A stretch of DNA of 64,000 nucleotides from Telluria antibiotica (GCF_011682055.1 NZ_JAAQOM010000022.1:1-64000); one strand, 5' to 3'; counted from the first letter of the stretch, positions 32,158 to 42,503 are shown. The notes: generated from the sequence alone by a model not told the origin. Translations and numbers: made by a program.

Positions 32158-34536
32158 ATGGGATTCGCATCCAAACTGTCGATGAATTTCTTCCCTAAAA
32201 ACGAGGGCGGCGCCGCGCCGGCCCGCGAAGGGGAGACGGGCACCGTGCTGGCGTCGCCGGACACGCAGTTCGGCACCGGCACGGCACGGGCGCCGGCAGC
32301 GGCCCCGTCACCCGCGCCGTCCGGCCCCGTCAGCGGCACGGCGCCGACCGGTTCCGCGGACGATGCGGCGCTGCGCCTGGGCCTGCCCGGCCGGCGCAAG
32401 CAGCGCACCGCGGACAACGCCGCGGCCGCCGACGCCGAGGACGACCTGCGCCTGCCGCTGATCGGCCACCTGTCGCTGCCGCGCCAGCTGCGCATCCTGC
32501 TCGCCGCGTTCGTCGTCGGCATCCTGCTCACGCTGCTGTCGCTGTGGCGCAATGCGGGCAGCGGCGCCATCGCCAGCAGCCAGACCCAGATCGCCAGCGA
32601 GGCGCTGATGCACTCGCAGCGCGTCGGCAAGGCGGCGCCGAACGCGATGCAGGGCGTGCCGGACGCCTTCACCCAGCTGCAGGACAGCCGCATCGCCCTG
32701 TCGCGCGACCTCGACCTGCTCGCCAAGGGCGGAGAGTTCAACGGCAATACCATTCCCGCGTCGAGCGGCGACCTGGCCGCGCAGCTGGCCAGGGTGCGCA
32801 AGAAGTGGAACGTGTCCGACGCGGCCGCCGCCAGCATCCTCAAGATGAAGCCGGAACTCGTCGCTTTCGACAAGAACCTCCAGCAGCTCGACGTGCTGAC
32901 GCCGGAAATGCTGGCGGCGACGGAAGAGATTCTCACCGAGCGCACGGCCCGCGGCGGCAGCCCGCGCGAACTGGCGGCGCTGGGCCGCATGATGATGCTG
33001 ACGCAGCGCCTGTCGCGCAGCGCCAGCGAATTCCTGACCTCGGGCGGCATCCGGCCCGAGACGGCATTCCAGATGGGCCGCGACACGACCACGTTCCGCG
33101 CCACCGTCGACGGCCTGCTGAACGGCAGCGCGGCGCTGGGCCTCGTGCCGCTGCGCGACCCGGACCTGCGCGCCAAGCTCTCGGAAGTGCAGTCGAAGTT
33201 CGACATCTGCCAGCGCCTGATCTCGACCTTCCTCGACAAGCTGTCCGACATGACGGCCGCGAAGGCTGCCGAGCAGAAGATCTTCGGCGATAACGAAGCG
33301 CTGCGTTCCCAGCTGACCGCCCTGCAGGCGTCGTACCGCGCCGGCGAAGGTAGCGCGAGCGGCTGGTTCTGGCTGCTGGTGGCCGCGTCGGTCTTCAGCC
33401 TCGCGACGGCGGGCAGTATCTCGCGCGTGATGCTGCAGGATTCGCGCAACCGTACCCGCGGCGCCGACGCCCGGCGCCAGGAAGCGGAAGCGATGCGCCT
33501 GCTGGCCCAGGCCAAGGAAGAGGAAGCGAAGGCGACCAACGACCAGAACCAGGCCGCGATCCTGCGCCTGATGAACGAGCTGCAGGAAGTGGCGGACGGC
33601 GACCTGACGGTGTACGCGACCGTGTCGGAAGACATCACGGGCGCCATCGCCGACTCCGTGAACTACACGGTGGAAGAGCTGCGCGGCCTCGTCGTGCGCG
33701 TGATCGACACGGCGGAAAAGGTGACGTACGCGTCGAACGACGCCCAGCAGGTGGCGAGCCGGCTGCTCGTCGCGGCGGGCCAGCAGGCGCGCGAAATCCA
33801 GGACACGTCGGCCACGATGCTGCGGATGGCCGGCGAGATCACGGACGTGTCCAGCTCCGCGAAGGAATCGGCCGAGGTGGCGCGCCAGTCGGTGGCGGCG
33901 GCCGAGCAGGGCGCGACGGCGGTGCAGAACGCGATCCGCGGCATGGGCGAGATCCGCGAGCAGATCCAGGAAACGTCGAAGCGCATCAAGCGCCTGGGCG
34001 AATCGTCGCAGGAGATCGGCGAGATCACGGAGCTCATTTCCGACATCACGGAACAGACCAACGTGCTGGCGCTGAACGCGGCGATCCAGGCCGCGTCGGC
34101 CGGCGAGGCGGGACGCGGCTTCTCCGTCGTGGCGGAAGAGGTGCAGCGGCTGGCGGAACGCTCGGGCGACGCGGCCAAGCAGATCGGCGCGCTGGTGCGC
34201 ACCATCCAGACCGACACGCACGATGCCGTCGCGGCAATGGAAAAGTCGACGCAGGGCGTCGTCGAGGGCGCGCGCGTGACCGACGCGGCCGGCGCGGCAC
34301 TCGCGGACATCTCGCGCGTGTCGAACCGGCTCGCTGAACTGATCCAGGGGATGGCCGTCGCCGCGGGCCTGCAGGCGACGTCCGCGAACGGTGTGGCGCA
34401 TAATATGCGGCACATCCTCGCGATCACCGAGCAGGCGCAGGGCGGCACGCAGCAGACGGCGCAGTCGATCCGGCAGCTGGCGGAGCTCGCGCAGGAACTG
34501 AAGAATTCGGTGTCGCGCTTCCGCGTCGCCGCCTGA
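32158..34536 (+). CDS. pilJ: Methyl-accepting chemotaxis receptor PilJ
   Basis: The 792-residue protein has a long cytosolic N-terminal extension (about 1-105, A/P-rich, with KLSMNFFPKNEGG), a first membrane helix (about 110-130), a periplasmic sensor region with PilJ-type helices (about 135-400; LAALGRMMMLTQRLSRSA), a second helix (about 402-420), HAMP-like sequence, and a signalling hairpin with ITEQTNVLALNAAIQAASAG and GRGFSVVAEEVQRLAERS (about 625-665). It should sense surface contact or pilus state and control PilL. Its C-terminus lacks an NWETF-type pentapeptide tether. Confidence 0.94.
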   Translation: MGFASKLSMNFFPKNEGGAAPAREGETGTVLASPDTQFGTGTARAPAAAPSPAPSGPVSGTAPTGSADDAALRLGLPGRRKQRTADNAAAADAEDDLRLPLIGHLSLPRQLRILLAAFVVGILLTLLSLWRNAGSGAIASSQTQIASEALMHSQRVGKAAPNAMQGVPDAFTQLQDSRIALSRDLDLLAKGGEFNGNTIPASSGDLAAQLARVRKKWNVSDAAAASILKMKPELVAFDKNLQQLDVLTPEMLAATEEILTERTARGGSPRELAALGRMMMLTQRLSRSASEFLTSGGIRPETAFQMGRDTTTFRATVDGLLNGSAALGLVPLRDPDLRAKLSEVQSKFDICQRLISTFLDKLSDMTAAKAAEQKIFGDNEALRSQLTALQASYRAGEGSASGWFWLLVAASVFSLATAGSISRVMLQDSRNRTRGADARRQEAEAMRLLAQAKEEEAKATNDQNQAAILRLMNELQEVADGDLTVYATVSEDITGAIADSVNYTVEELRGLVVRVIDTAEKVTYASNDAQQVASRLLVAAGQQAREIQDTSATMLRMAGEITDVSSSAKESAEVARQSVAAAEQGATAVQNAIRGMGEIREQIQETSKRIKRLGESSQEIGEITELISDITEQTNVLALNAAIQAASAGEAGRGFSVVAEEVQRLAERSGDAAKQIGALVRTIQTDTHDAVAAMEKSTQGVVEGARVTDAAGAALADISRVSNRLAELIQGMAVAAGLQATSANGVAHNMRHILAITEQAQGGTQQTAQSIRQLAELAQELKNSVSRFRVAA

Positions 34537-34567
34537 GCACCGCTTTGAGTAACGCCTATTTGCCCAC

Positions 34568-37500
34568 ATGACCCAGCATTCGCACGCGTCCGCCGCACCG
34601 CCTTTCGATACCGGCCCCCTGTCCTGGGTCATCGCTGAAATCCGCGATGCGCTCGGGCGCTCGGCCAAGGCGCTGCGCGATGCGGTCGGCCGCGCGGCGG
34701 AAGCCCAGCCCACGCTGTTCCTGCACGCCAAGTCGCACCTGCACCAGGCGCACGGCGCGCTGCAGCTGGTCGACGTCGCCGGCGTGGAACGGCTGAGCGA
34801 GGCGGCCGAACAGGTCATCGACCGGTTCAAGGACGGCACGCTGGGCCTCGACGCCGACCGCGCCGGCGCGGTGGACGAGGCCTACCGCGCACTCGTCGAA
34901 TACCTCGAAGAATTGCTGGACGGCGCCGCCCCGCAGCCCGTGCGGCTGTTCCCGTACTATCGCGCGCTACAGGAATTGCTGGGCGTGGAACGGGTGCACC
35001 CCGGCCAGATGCTCGTGCTGGACCTCGCGCCCGCGCTGCTGCCGGGGGGCGGCGCCGGTCCGATGCCGGACTACGCCACGACCCGCGCCGCGTTCGAAAA
35101 AGCGCTGCTCACGTTCCTGCGCAGCCAGGACGTCGACGCCCAGCGTGCCCAGGCGGGCGCCATGCGCGACGCGCTGGCCGCCGTCGTGCACGGCCAGCCG
35201 CGGGCCGAGGCGCACGCGTTCTGGCTGGCGCTGCAAGCCGCCGCCGACCTCGTCGCGACGGGCCAGGTCGCGCCGGACCTGTACGTGAAACAGCTGTTCG
35301 GCCAGATCAACCTGCAGCTGCGCCGCCAGGCGCAAGGCCATACGGAACTGCCGGAAGCGCTGCTGCGCGACGCGCTGTTCTTCATCGCCGCCGCGCTGGA
35401 ACCCACGCCCGACGCACGCCGGCTGCGCGACGCCTACCACGTCGGCGGCCAGGTGCCGTCGGACTACCTTGAGCGCCGCTACGGCCGCGTCGACCCGGAC
35501 GTGCTGAAGGACGCCAAGGAAGCGCTGGTCGAGACGAAGCAGGGCTGGGACCGCGTCGCCGCGGAAGGCCACGACGTGCTGGACGGCGGCTTCAACGACG
35601 CCCTGTCGAAGCTGGCCGGCGCCAGCGAGAAGCTGGGCGCGCCCGCGCTGGCGAACCTGCTGCGCGAGCTGGGCCAGGCGGCCAGCGAATCGATGGCGGG
35701 CGACCGCAGCGACCAGTTCAGCCTCGAGATGGCCGAGGCCATGCTGTTCGTCGAGCATGGCCTGGACCAGGTGCGCCAGCTCCCCGACGACTTCGGCCAG
35801 CATGCGGAAGCCGTCGGCCAGCGCCTGCTCGCGCTGGCGCACGGCGCGACGCCGCCGGACGCCCCGGCATGGCACGGCGAGATGGCGCGCGAGCTGCAGC
35901 AGGGCCAGACGGTGGCCGTACTGGCGGGCGAGATCCGCACGGGCCTGCGCCAGGTCGAGAAGCTCGTCGACGAATACTACGAAGACCCGGCGCGCGTCGC
36001 CTCGCTGGAACAGGTCGACCCGCTGCTGCACCAGCTGCAGGGCGCACTGGACATCCTCGACCAGGACCAGGCCACGCAGGCCGTCGCGCACGTGCGCGCG
36101 AAGGTGCGCGCGCTCGTCGCCGACCAGCCGGATGCCGCCACGCGCGGCGCCGTGCTGGACAACATCGCCCGCAACATCGGCGCGCTCGGCTTCTTCACGG
36201 ACGCGCTGGCGCAGAACGTCGACGGCGCGCGCCGGCGCTTCCGTTTCGACGCGGGCGAGGGCCTGTTCCGCGAACTGCCGTTCGACGGCCAGGCCGCGGA
36301 GCCGGCCGAGCCGGCGCCCGCACCTGAGCCGGCTCTCGCACCTGCACCTGCGCCCGCACCCGTGCCGGAAGCGGATGCCGTCGAGGCCGAGCTGCTGGAG
36401 ATCTTCATCGGCGAGGCGCGCGACGTGCTGGGCGTCGTCGCCGCCGCGCTGCCGGCCGCGCAGGCGAATCCGGCCGACCAGGACACGCTGACGCGCCTGC
36501 GCCGCGGCTTCCACACGCTGAAGGGCAGCAGCCGCATGGTGGGCCTGGAGCAGTTCGCCTCCGTCGCCGCCGCCATCGAAAAGGTGCTGAACCTGTGGCT
36601 GGCCGAAGCGCGCGCCGCGACGCCCGACGTGCTGGCGCTGCTCGCGCACGCGCACGCGGCGCTGGCGGCGTGGGTCGACGAGCTGGCGGCGGGCGGATCG
36701 CGGCGCGACGGCACGGCGCTGGTCGCGGCGGCGCAGCGCGTGCAGGATGGCGGGCCGTTCGTGGCGCACGAAACGCCTGCGGCCGTGGACGCGCCCGATG
36801 CCGCCGTCGCCGCGCCCGCGGACGAGGCGACGGCGTTTGCGCCGGCCGACAACGTGCTGGCGTTCCCCGTCTCGGAAGCGAACGTCAAGCGCGTGGGCGG
36901 CCTCGAGATCCCGCTGCCGTTGTATAACATCTACCTCGGCGAGACCGAGGAACTGGTGCGCACGCTCGCCGCGGACTTCGCCGCCTGGCGCGCGGAACCG
37001 CTGCACGCCGTGACGCCGCAGGCGCTGAAGGCCGCGCACACGCTGGGCGGCACGTCGGCCACCGTCGGCTTCGAGGCGCTGCGCGACCTGTCCGTGGCGC
37101 TGGAAGAAGCGCTGCAAGTGGCCGTGCCGCCGCTGCAGGGCGACCAGTTCGACCTGCTGGACGAGACGGTCGAGCGCATCCGCGTGATGCTGCAGGTGTT
37201 CGCGCTGGGCGAGCTGCCCCCCGCGCAGCCGGAACTGCTGGCGCGCCTGGGCGCGCTGCGCGCCGACCTGGGACGCCAGCGCGCGGATGCCGTGTTCGAC
37301 GACGCCGATGCCGAGCTGGCGCAGCGCCTGGATGCGCTGTTCGCCGCCACCTATGCCAGCATCCTGGCCGATCCGCCGCTGGCCGGCAGCGCGCCTTCGC
37401 TGCCGGCCAGCACGGAGCTGGCGCCGCGCGCGCCCGCGCCGCGCCAGGACGATCCCGCCGTGAGCGCCGTCGACGACCTGTTCGATTCGTATTTCGGCGA

Positions 37501-40057
37501 GCCGTTCGCCGCGCCCTCGCTGGAGCAGGCCGAGCCCGCGGCGCCGCCAGCGGCGCAGCCGGATGCGGAGGCCGGGGCCGCCATCGACTTCGATGCGCTG
37601 TTCGACATGCCGGCCGAGGAGGCTGCGCCGGAATCGCAGCCCGAGCCGGAGCCGGCGATGGAGCCGCAGCCCGTGGCCGAAGCCGAGCCGCAACCGGAAG
37701 CCGAGCCGCAGCCTGTCGCCGAAGCCCAGCCCGAACCGGCGCCGCAGCCCGTCGCCGTGATCGAGCCGGAACCCGAGCCGCAACCGACGTCCGAACCGCA
37801 ACCGGAACCGGAAGGCGTCCTCGCCGCCGAGCCCGTGTTCGTCGACGACCTCGACCCGGACCTGCTGCCCGTGTTCATGGAAGAAGCGTCCGACCTGCTG
37901 CCGCAGATCGGCAACGGCCTGCGCCAGTGGCAGCAGAATCCGGCCGACGCGGCGGTGGCGCAAGGCCTGCTGCGCGCCCTGCACACGGTCAAGGGCAGCG
38001 CGCGCATGGCCGGCGCGATGCGCCTCGGCCAGCACACGCACGCGCTGGAAACGCAGATCGAGAACATGCTGCACGCCGGGACGACGAATCCGGCCGCGTT
38101 CGACGAACTGCTCGCCAACTACGACCAGGCGCAGCTGCTGTTCGAACAGTTGCAGCAGCCCGCGGCACCGGCGCCTGCGCCGGCCGCGGACACCGCCGCG
38201 CCGGAACCGCTGCCCGCGGCGCCCGCCGACGAGCAGGCCGCGCGCGCGCCGCTCGTGCGCGTGCGTGCGGACATCCTCGACCGCCTCGTCAACCAGGCCG
38301 GCGAAGTGTCGATCACGCGCTCGAAACTGGAAACGCAGGTCGGCGCGCTGAAGGGCATGCTGTCCGACTTCGCCGACAACCTCGCCAATCTGCGCCGCCA
38401 GTTGCGCGAGGTCGAGGTACAGGCCGAATCGCAGATCGCGTCGCGTCTGTCGATTGCCGGCGAGCGCGAATTCGACCCGCTCGAGTTCGACCGCTTCACG
38501 CGCCTGCAGGAACTCACGCGCATGATGGCCGAAAGCGTGAACGACGTCGGGTCGTTCCACGACGGCCTCGCCCGCACGGTGGAGGCAGCGGGCGACGATC
38601 TCGCCGCGCAGTCGCGCCTCACGCGCGAACTGCAGCGCGACCTGATGCGCGTGCGCATGGTGCCGTTCGCGAGCCTGTCCGAACGCCTGTTCCGCGTGGC
38701 GCGCCAGACCGCGAAGGAAACGGATAAACGCGTGAACCTGGACATCCGCGGCGGCGGTGTCGAGATCGACCGCAGCGTGCTGGAACGGATGGCCGCGCCG
38801 TTCGAACACCTGCTGCGCAACGCCATCGTGCACGGCATCGAGGCGCGCGAGCAGCGCGTCGCGGCCGGCAAGCCGGAGACGGGCGAGCTGCTCGTGCAGG
38901 TGAGCCAGCAGGGCAACGAAGTCGAGATCCGCTTCGCCGACGATGGCGCGGGCCTCGATCTCGCGCGCATCCGCGCCAAGGCCGCGTCGCTCGGCCTGCT
39001 GGCCGACGGCGAGGAGGTCTCCGATGCGGATGCCGCCGAGCTGGTGTTCGAGCCGGGCTTCTCGACGGCGGACGCGCTGACGGAACTGGCCGGCCGCGGC
39101 GTCGGCATGGACGTCGTGCGCTCGGAAGCGCGCGCGCTGGGCGGCCGCGTCGACGTCGACACGACGCCGGGCCGCGGCGCCGCCTTCGCCATCCACCTGC
39201 CGCTCACCCTGGCCGTCACGCAGGTCGTGCTCGTCGCCAGTGGCCCGCGCACGCATGCGCTGCCGGCCGTGCTGGTCGAGCAGGTGCTGCAGGTGCGCGA
39301 GGCCGACCTGCAGGCGGCGGAAAGCGCCGGCGCGATCACCGTTCACGGCGAGACCCTCCCGCTGCACTACCTGCCCGCAATGCTGCACGAGCCGGGCGAG
39401 GCATGGGAAAAGCGGGGCGGCCAGCGCTCGTCGCCGGTGCTCGTGCTCAGGAGCGGCAATACGCGCATCGCCGTGCGCGTGGACGAGGTGCTGGGCAACC
39501 GCGAGGTCGTCATCAAGAACATCGGGCCGCAGCTGGCGCGCATGCCGGGCATCGCCGGCGCCACCGTGCTCGGTTCGGGCGAGATCGTGCTGATCCTCGA
39601 CCCCGTGCAGATGGCGGGGCAGGGCGCGCGTCCCGGCCGTGCGCCGGCCGCGCCGGCGGAACCCGTGCAGGCGCCCGCGCGCATCGCGACGATCATGGTC
39701 GTGGACGATTCGCTCACCGTGCGCAAGGTCACCCAGCGCCTGCTGGAGCGCGAAGGCTATCGGGTGCTGCTGGCCAAGGACGGCGTCGACGCGCTCGAGC
39801 AGATGCAGGAGACGCGGCCCGACCTGATGCTGGTCGATATCGAGATGCCCCGCATGGACGGCTTCGACCTCACGCGCAACGTGCGCGGCAACGAGGCGAC
39901 GGCAGCGCTGCCGATCATCATGATCACGTCGCGCACGGCGGACAAGCACCGCAACGTCGCGCTGGGCCTCGGCGTCGATGCCTATTTCGGCAAGCCGTTC
40001 CAGGAAGACGCGCTGCTGGCGGCGATTACCGGCTTGCTGGAAGCCCGGTCACGCTGA
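34568..40057 (+). CDS. pilL: Pil-Chp histidine kinase with several Hpt domains, CheA core, CheW-like and receiver domains
   Basis: The 1829-residue protein is the ChpA/PilL type. The N-terminal about 600 residues are helical and FimL/Hpt-like but lack a clear phospho-histidine. Hpt-like motifs follow: FHTLKGSSRMVG (H649), AHTLGGTSATVG (H824) and LHTVKGSARMAG (H1139). A proline/glutamate-rich linker lies at about 1015-1090. Then come the CheA dimerisation region, the HATPase domain with LLRNAIVHGIE (N1418) and DDGAGLDLARI, a CheW-like domain, and a C-terminal receiver with LMLVDIEMPRMDG (D1757). It should phosphorylate PilG and PilH to steer type IV pili. The stop abuts the photolyase stop with no gap. 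Confidence 0.94.
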   Translation: MTQHSHASAAPPFDTGPLSWVIAEIRDALGRSAKALRDAVGRAAEAQPTLFLHAKSHLHQAHGALQLVDVAGVERLSEAAEQVIDRFKDGTLGLDADRAGAVDEAYRALVEYLEELLDGAAPQPVRLFPYYRALQELLGVERVHPGQMLVLDLAPALLPGGGAGPMPDYATTRAAFEKALLTFLRSQDVDAQRAQAGAMRDALAAVVHGQPRAEAHAFWLALQAAADLVATGQVAPDLYVKQLFGQINLQLRRQAQGHTELPEALLRDALFFIAAALEPTPDARRLRDAYHVGGQVPSDYLERRYGRVDPDVLKDAKEALVETKQGWDRVAAEGHDVLDGGFNDALSKLAGASEKLGAPALANLLRELGQAASESMAGDRSDQFSLEMAEAMLFVEHGLDQVRQLPDDFGQHAEAVGQRLLALAHGATPPDAPAWHGEMARELQQGQTVAVLAGEIRTGLRQVEKLVDEYYEDPARVASLEQVDPLLHQLQGALDILDQDQATQAVAHVRAKVRALVADQPDAATRGAVLDNIARNIGALGFFTDALAQNVDGARRRFRFDAGEGLFRELPFDGQAAEPAEPAPAPEPALAPAPAPAPVPEADAVEAELLEIFIGEARDVLGVVAAALPAAQANPADQDTLTRLRRGFHTLKGSSRMVGLEQFASVAAAIEKVLNLWLAEARAATPDVLALLAHAHAALAAWVDELAAGGSRRDGTALVAAAQRVQDGGPFVAHETPAAVDAPDAAVAAPADEATAFAPADNVLAFPVSEANVKRVGGLEIPLPLYNIYLGETEELVRTLAADFAAWRAEPLHAVTPQALKAAHTLGGTSATVGFEALRDLSVALEEALQVAVPPLQGDQFDLLDETVERIRVMLQVFALGELPPAQPELLARLGALRADLGRQRADAVFDDADAELAQRLDALFAATYASILADPPLAGSAPSLPASTELAPRAPAPRQDDPAVSAVDDLFDSYFGEPFAAPSLEQAEPAAPPAAQPDAEAGAAIDFDALFDMPAEEAAPESQPEPEPAMEPQPVAEAEPQPEAEPQPVAEAQPEPAPQPVAVIEPEPEPQPTSEPQPEPEGVLAAEPVFVDDLDPDLLPVFMEEASDLLPQIGNGLRQWQQNPADAAVAQGLLRALHTVKGSARMAGAMRLGQHTHALETQIENMLHAGTTNPAAFDELLANYDQAQLLFEQLQQPAAPAPAPAADTAAPEPLPAAPADEQAARAPLVRVRADILDRLVNQAGEVSITRSKLETQVGALKGMLSDFADNLANLRRQLREVEVQAESQIASRLSIAGEREFDPLEFDRFTRLQELTRMMAESVNDVGSFHDGLARTVEAAGDDLAAQSRLTRELQRDLMRVRMVPFASLSERLFRVARQTAKETDKRVNLDIRGGGVEIDRSVLERMAAPFEHLLRNAIVHGIEAREQRVAAGKPETGELLVQVSQQGNEVEIRFADDGAGLDLARIRAKAASLGLLADGEEVSDADAAELVFEPGFSTADALTELAGRGVGMDVVRSEARALGGRVDVDTTPGRGAAFAIHLPLTLAVTQVVLVASGPRTHALPAVLVEQVLQVREADLQAAESAGAITVHGETLPLHYLPAMLHEPGEAWEKRGGQRSSPVLVLRSGNTRIAVRVDEVLGNREVVIKNIGPQLARMPGIAGATVLGSGEIVLILDPVQMAGQGARPGRAPAAPAEPVQAPARIATIMVVDDSLTVRKVTQRLLEREGYRVLLAKDGVDALEQMQETRPDLMLVDIEMPRMDGFDLTRNVRGNEATAALPIIMITSRTADKHRNVALGLGVDAYFGKPFQEDALLAAITGLLEARSR

Positions 40058-41506
40058 TCACGCGGCGCGGATCGCCTTGAACCGCGCCAGCGTTTTCTCC
40101 CGCGCCGCGTCGTGGTCCACGATGGGCCGCGGGTAATCCATCCCGAGCACGACGCCGGCCTGCGCCAGCGCGCCCGGCCGCGCCAGCCACGGTGCGTGGA
40201 TGGCCGCCCCGCTCAAGCGCGCCAGCTGCGGCAGGTACTGCCGGATGAAGTCCCCGTCCGGATCGAAGCGCTTCGATTGCGTGACCGGATTGAAGATGCG
40301 AAACCAGGGCTGCGCGTCGCATCCGGTCGATGCGGCCCACTGCCAGCCGCCGTTGTTCGACGCCAGTTCGTAATCGTTCAGCTTCAGCGCGAACCAGCGC
40401 TCGCCGCGCCGCCAGTCGATGCCCAGGTCTTTCGTGAGAAAGCTTGCCGTCACCATGCGCAAGCGGTTGTGCATGAAGCCCGTCCGCTCGAGTTGCAGCA
40501 TGGCGGCGTCGACGAGCGGATAGCCCGTGCGGCCCGCGCACCAGGCGGCGAGCAACGCATCCGCATCCGGCCCGTCGTCCCACGCGACGGCGTCGAACGC
40601 CTGCTTGAACGATTGCGTGACGACGCGCGGATGGCGCGCGAGGATCATCATGTAGAACTCGCGCCAGACCAGTTCCGCCAGCCACACGGGCGCGCCCGCG
40701 CCGCCGCTGCCGTCCGCGATACGCGCTTGCAGCATGGCGACGAGCCGGCGCACGCTGAGCGTCCCGAAGCGCAGGTGGACCGACAGGCGCGACGTGGCGT
40801 CCAGCGCCGGATAATCGCGGTCATGGTCGTAGCGCGCAAGGCGTTCCTCGAATTGCGCGAGCAGGTGCTCGGCGCCGCTCATGCCGGGACGCGCGATGGG
40901 GGCGGCGTTCGGCACGAAGCCGAGGGCCGCCAGCGACGGCAGCGCGTGGTCCGCGGGCGCCGGCGCGAGCGCGGCCGCGTGCGGCGCCGTTTCGAACGGA
41001 CGCAAGGCCTCGGGCTCGCGCGCGAGGCGTTTCAGCCACGCGTTCTTATACGGTGTAAAGACGGAATAGGGGCCGCCGGCCAAGGTGAGGACCTCGTCGC
41101 GCTCGAAGATCACCTGGTCCTTGAACGTCTGCAGGCTGCGGCCGGCCGCGCGCAGCGTTTCCAGCACGGCGCGGTCGCGCGCGAGCGCCTGCGGCTCGTA
41201 GTCGCGGTTCGCGAAGACGGATTCCGCATCGAGCTCGGCAGCCAGCGCGGGAATTACCTGCGCGGCGCGCCCGTGGCGCACGATGAGGTAACCTCCCAGG
41301 GAACGCAAGCGCGCATCGAGCTCGCGCACGCTGTCCAGCAGAAACTGGACGCGGCGGTCGTCCGGCGGCAGGCCGGCCAGGATGTCGGTGTCGAACACGA
41401 ACACGCCGAACACATGGCGTGACGAGAGCAGGGCGTGATGCAATGCGGCATGGTCATCCACGCGCAAATCGCGCCGGAACCAGACCAACGAGTTTCTCAA
41501 AGTCAT
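40058..41506 (-). CDS. phrB: Deoxyribodipyrimidine photo-lyase (CPD class I)
   Basis: The 482-residue protein has the photolyase layout: an N-terminal alpha/beta antenna domain starting SLVWFRRDLRVDDHAAL, and a C-terminal FAD domain with LAELVWREFYMMIL, RTGYPLVDAAMLQL, MHNRLRMVTASFLTKDL and PWFRIFNPVTQSKRFDPDG. These are the motifs that hold FAD and the thymine dimer in class I CPD photolyases. It repairs UV-made pyrimidine dimers using blue light. It is transcribed alone and converges exactly on pilL. Confidence 0.95.
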   Translation of the reverse strand: MTLRNSLVWFRRDLRVDDHAALHHALLSSRHVFGVFVFDTDILAGLPPDDRRVQFLLDSVRELDARLRSLGGYLIVRHGRAAQVIPALAAELDAESVFANRDYEPQALARDRAVLETLRAAGRSLQTFKDQVIFERDEVLTLAGGPYSVFTPYKNAWLKRLAREPEALRPFETAPHAAALAPAPADHALPSLAALGFVPNAAPIARPGMSGAEHLLAQFEERLARYDHDRDYPALDATSRLSVHLRFGTLSVRRLVAMLQARIADGSGGAGAPVWLAELVWREFYMMILARHPRVVTQSFKQAFDAVAWDDGPDADALLAAWCAGRTGYPLVDAAMLQLERTGFMHNRLRMVTASFLTKDLGIDWRRGERWFALKLNDYELASNNGGWQWAASTGCDAQPWFRIFNPVTQSKRFDPDGDFIRQYLPQLARLSGAAIHAPWLARPGALAQAGVVLGMDYPRPIVDHDAAREKTLARFKAIRAA

Positions 41507-41675
41507 CTTCTGTGTGCGGAGTCAATGCGGTCCAGAATTTTACTGCCTACCATCTCTCAGGTTTGCCCCGACTAACGCCTTCCGTGGCTCGTCGGGCGAT
41601 TCGGTGTAAACTAGCGAAAAGTCTTTTTCAGTCTAGCAATGCCGCGGTAACCGAGAGAGTGAGCCAACAGAGAGT

Positions 41676-42338
41676 ATGAGCATGAAAAAAAGTAAGGTCG
41701 GCAAGCCTCTAACCATGCCCGGGATGCCCCAGGAAGAGGTTCTCAACCTGGGGACGGCGAGCGCGCCCGTCTCGCAACTGAACCTGGCTAACCATTTCCT
41801 CATTGCAATGCCGTCGATGAATGACCCGATCTTCGGCGGCACGGTCGTGTATATCTGCGAGCACAACGACAAGGGCGTGCTCGGCGTCGTCATCAACAAG
41901 CCGACGGACATGACGATGGACGTCCTGTTCGACCGCATCGACCTGCAGGTGGCCGAGGGGCTGCGTGCGAGCGTCGTCAACGAACCGATCATGTTCGGCG
42001 GCCCCGTCCAGGACGACCGCGGCTTCGTGCTGCATTCGCCGGGCGGCCGCTATTCGTCGTCGCTCTCTGTCACGGACGACGTCGCGTTCACCACGTCGAT
42101 CGACGTGCTGGAAGCCGTCGCCAACGGTTCCGGCCCGCGCCGCATGCTCGTCTCCATCGGCTATGCCGGCTGGAGTCCCGGCCAGCTGGAAGAGGAAATC
42201 GCCCGCAACGGCTGGCTCACGGTCGGCGCCGACGCGCGCGTGCTGTTCGACCTGCCGATCGAGGAGCGCTACAACGCCGCCATCAAGCTGCTGGGGATCG
42301 ATCCCCTGATGCTCGCCACCGAGGCAGGCCATGCCTGA
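41676..42338 (+). CDS. YqgE/AlgH family protein (UPF0301)
   Basis: The 220-residue protein has the YqgE core: NHFLIAMPSMNDPIFGGTVV, YICEHNDKGVLGVVINKP, GGPVQDDRGFVLHS and RRMLVSIGYAGWSPGQLEEE, ending near the NGWL segment. An N-terminal extension of about 40 residues (MKKSKVGKPLTMPG...) precedes it. Members sit next to ruvX (yqgF) in many proteobacteria; in Pseudomonas the homologue AlgH affects alginate regulation, but the biochemical role is unknown. It heads the yqgE-ruvX-pyrR-pyrB-pyrC' block; repeat locus D lies between it and ruvX. Confidence 0.92.
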   Translation: MSMKKSKVGKPLTMPGMPQEEVLNLGTASAPVSQLNLANHFLIAMPSMNDPIFGGTVVYICEHNDKGVLGVVINKPTDMTMDVLFDRIDLQVAEGLRASVVNEPIMFGGPVQDDRGFVLHSPGGRYSSSLSVTDDVAFTTSIDVLEAVANGSGPRRMLVSIGYAGWSPGQLEEEIARNGWLTVGADARVLFDLPIEERYNAAIKLLGIDPLMLATEAGHA

Positions 42339-42378
42339 CGGTTGCGCGCTGAAAGTGTCTCCGGGGTGCGGCAAACCG

Positions 42379-42457
42379 GTAGGGTGGGCACCCCTGTGCC
42401 CACGCGAACGCCGGTGTGACGCAGGCGTCCCGCGTGGGCGCGGGGTGCCCACCCTAC
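42379..42457. repeat. Paired palindromic repeat, locus D (outside geometry)
   Basis: The forward copy starts GTAGGGTGGGCAC at 42379 and ends CACGCG at 42406, with a one-base longer loop (CCCCT). The reverse copy starts CGCGTGGGCGCGGGG at 42431 and ends CCCTAC at 42457. The two are 24 nt apart. The pair lies between yqgE and ruvX, within what is otherwise a compact gene block. Confidence 0.9.
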
Positions 42458-42503
42458 TGGGGCATGCTCGTGGGCGCGTATCTATCGGGAGTCGACGCAC
42501 GTA

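Noticed and set aside
34967..39949. A very long open frame on the minus strand across pilL
   Set aside because: It is antisense to a well-recognised 1829-residue kinase. High GC at third positions empties the complement of stops. The antisense protein has no known domain.
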